Assembly: GCF_900496995.4 (NCBI RefSeq)
Contig: NW_024470407.1
Location: 1-64,000 of the forward strand
Source of the DNA: Aquila chrysaetos chrysaetos
Taxonomy: Eukaryota; Chordata; Aves; Accipitriformes; Accipitridae
Length of the DNA stretch: 64,000 bases
Direction: 5' to 3'
The notes under the pieces were generated by a model. It was not told where the DNA came from and made no database searches. It saw nothing but the letters and a program-made list of their open reading frames with translations. This document shows, piece after piece, positions 63,993 to 64,000 of the stretch (within the stretch, counting starts at the first letter, position 1; each line of letters opens with the position of its first letter). The position numbers were made by a program, and so were the translations under genes.

Positions 63993-64000
63993 CTGGGGGG

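Overview
The window looks like a bird MHC class III segment, probably on a microchromosome. That reading rests on very high GC content, long G and C homopolymers, short introns filled with minisatellites, and the absence of any interspersed repeat I can recognise. The gene set identifies a vertebrate class III region firmly. The bird assignment is an inference from base composition and gene compactness, so another sauropsid cannot be excluded.

Layout from left to right: SKIV2L (SKIC2 exosome helicase, minus strand, 3' end outside the window) at 1-7994; NELFE (plus) at 8371-12512; complement factor B CFB (minus) at 12751-23155; complement C2 (minus) at 23770-31402; ZBTB12 (plus) at 32910-34158; EHMT2/G9a (plus), complete only in the version at 47070-59723; PPT2 (minus, 5' end outside the window) at 61274-63992. 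Order and relative orientation from SKIV2L to EHMT2 equal the human class III block. PPT2 directly beside EHMT2 does not match human order. SKIV2L/NELFE share a 376-bp divergent promoter. NELFE/CFB converge with poly(A) signals 24 bp apart. CFB and C2 are head-to-tail paralogues. C2/ZBTB12 are divergent around a GC-, kappaB-, X-box-, CCAAT- and CRE-rich interval.

From about 33.2 to 44.2 kb the sequence (most of ZBTB12 plus the N-terminal two thirds of EHMT2) is repeated at about 44.7-55.5 kb across a 500-N gap. Contig-end noise, scattered indels and the breakpoints lying inside genes point to an unmerged assembly overlap, so the real genome probably has one ZBTB12 and one EHMT2. A second 100-N gap lies in a C2 intron minisatellite.

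Functionally the block mixes RNA decay (SKIV2L), transcription elongation control (NELFE), complement convertase proteases (CFB, C2), a BTB zinc-finger factor (ZBTB12), an H3K9 methyltransferase (EHMT2) and a lysosomal thioesterase (PPT2). The most unusual structural theme is tandem duplication of exon-intron junctions, giving arrays of decoy splice sites beside real exons in SKIV2L, CFB and EHMT2 (six sites seen, one of them weaker). No RNA genes, CRISPR arrays or mobile elements were recognised. Exon coordinates for SKIV2L, CFB and C2 are read by eye from splice signals and homology and are approximate.
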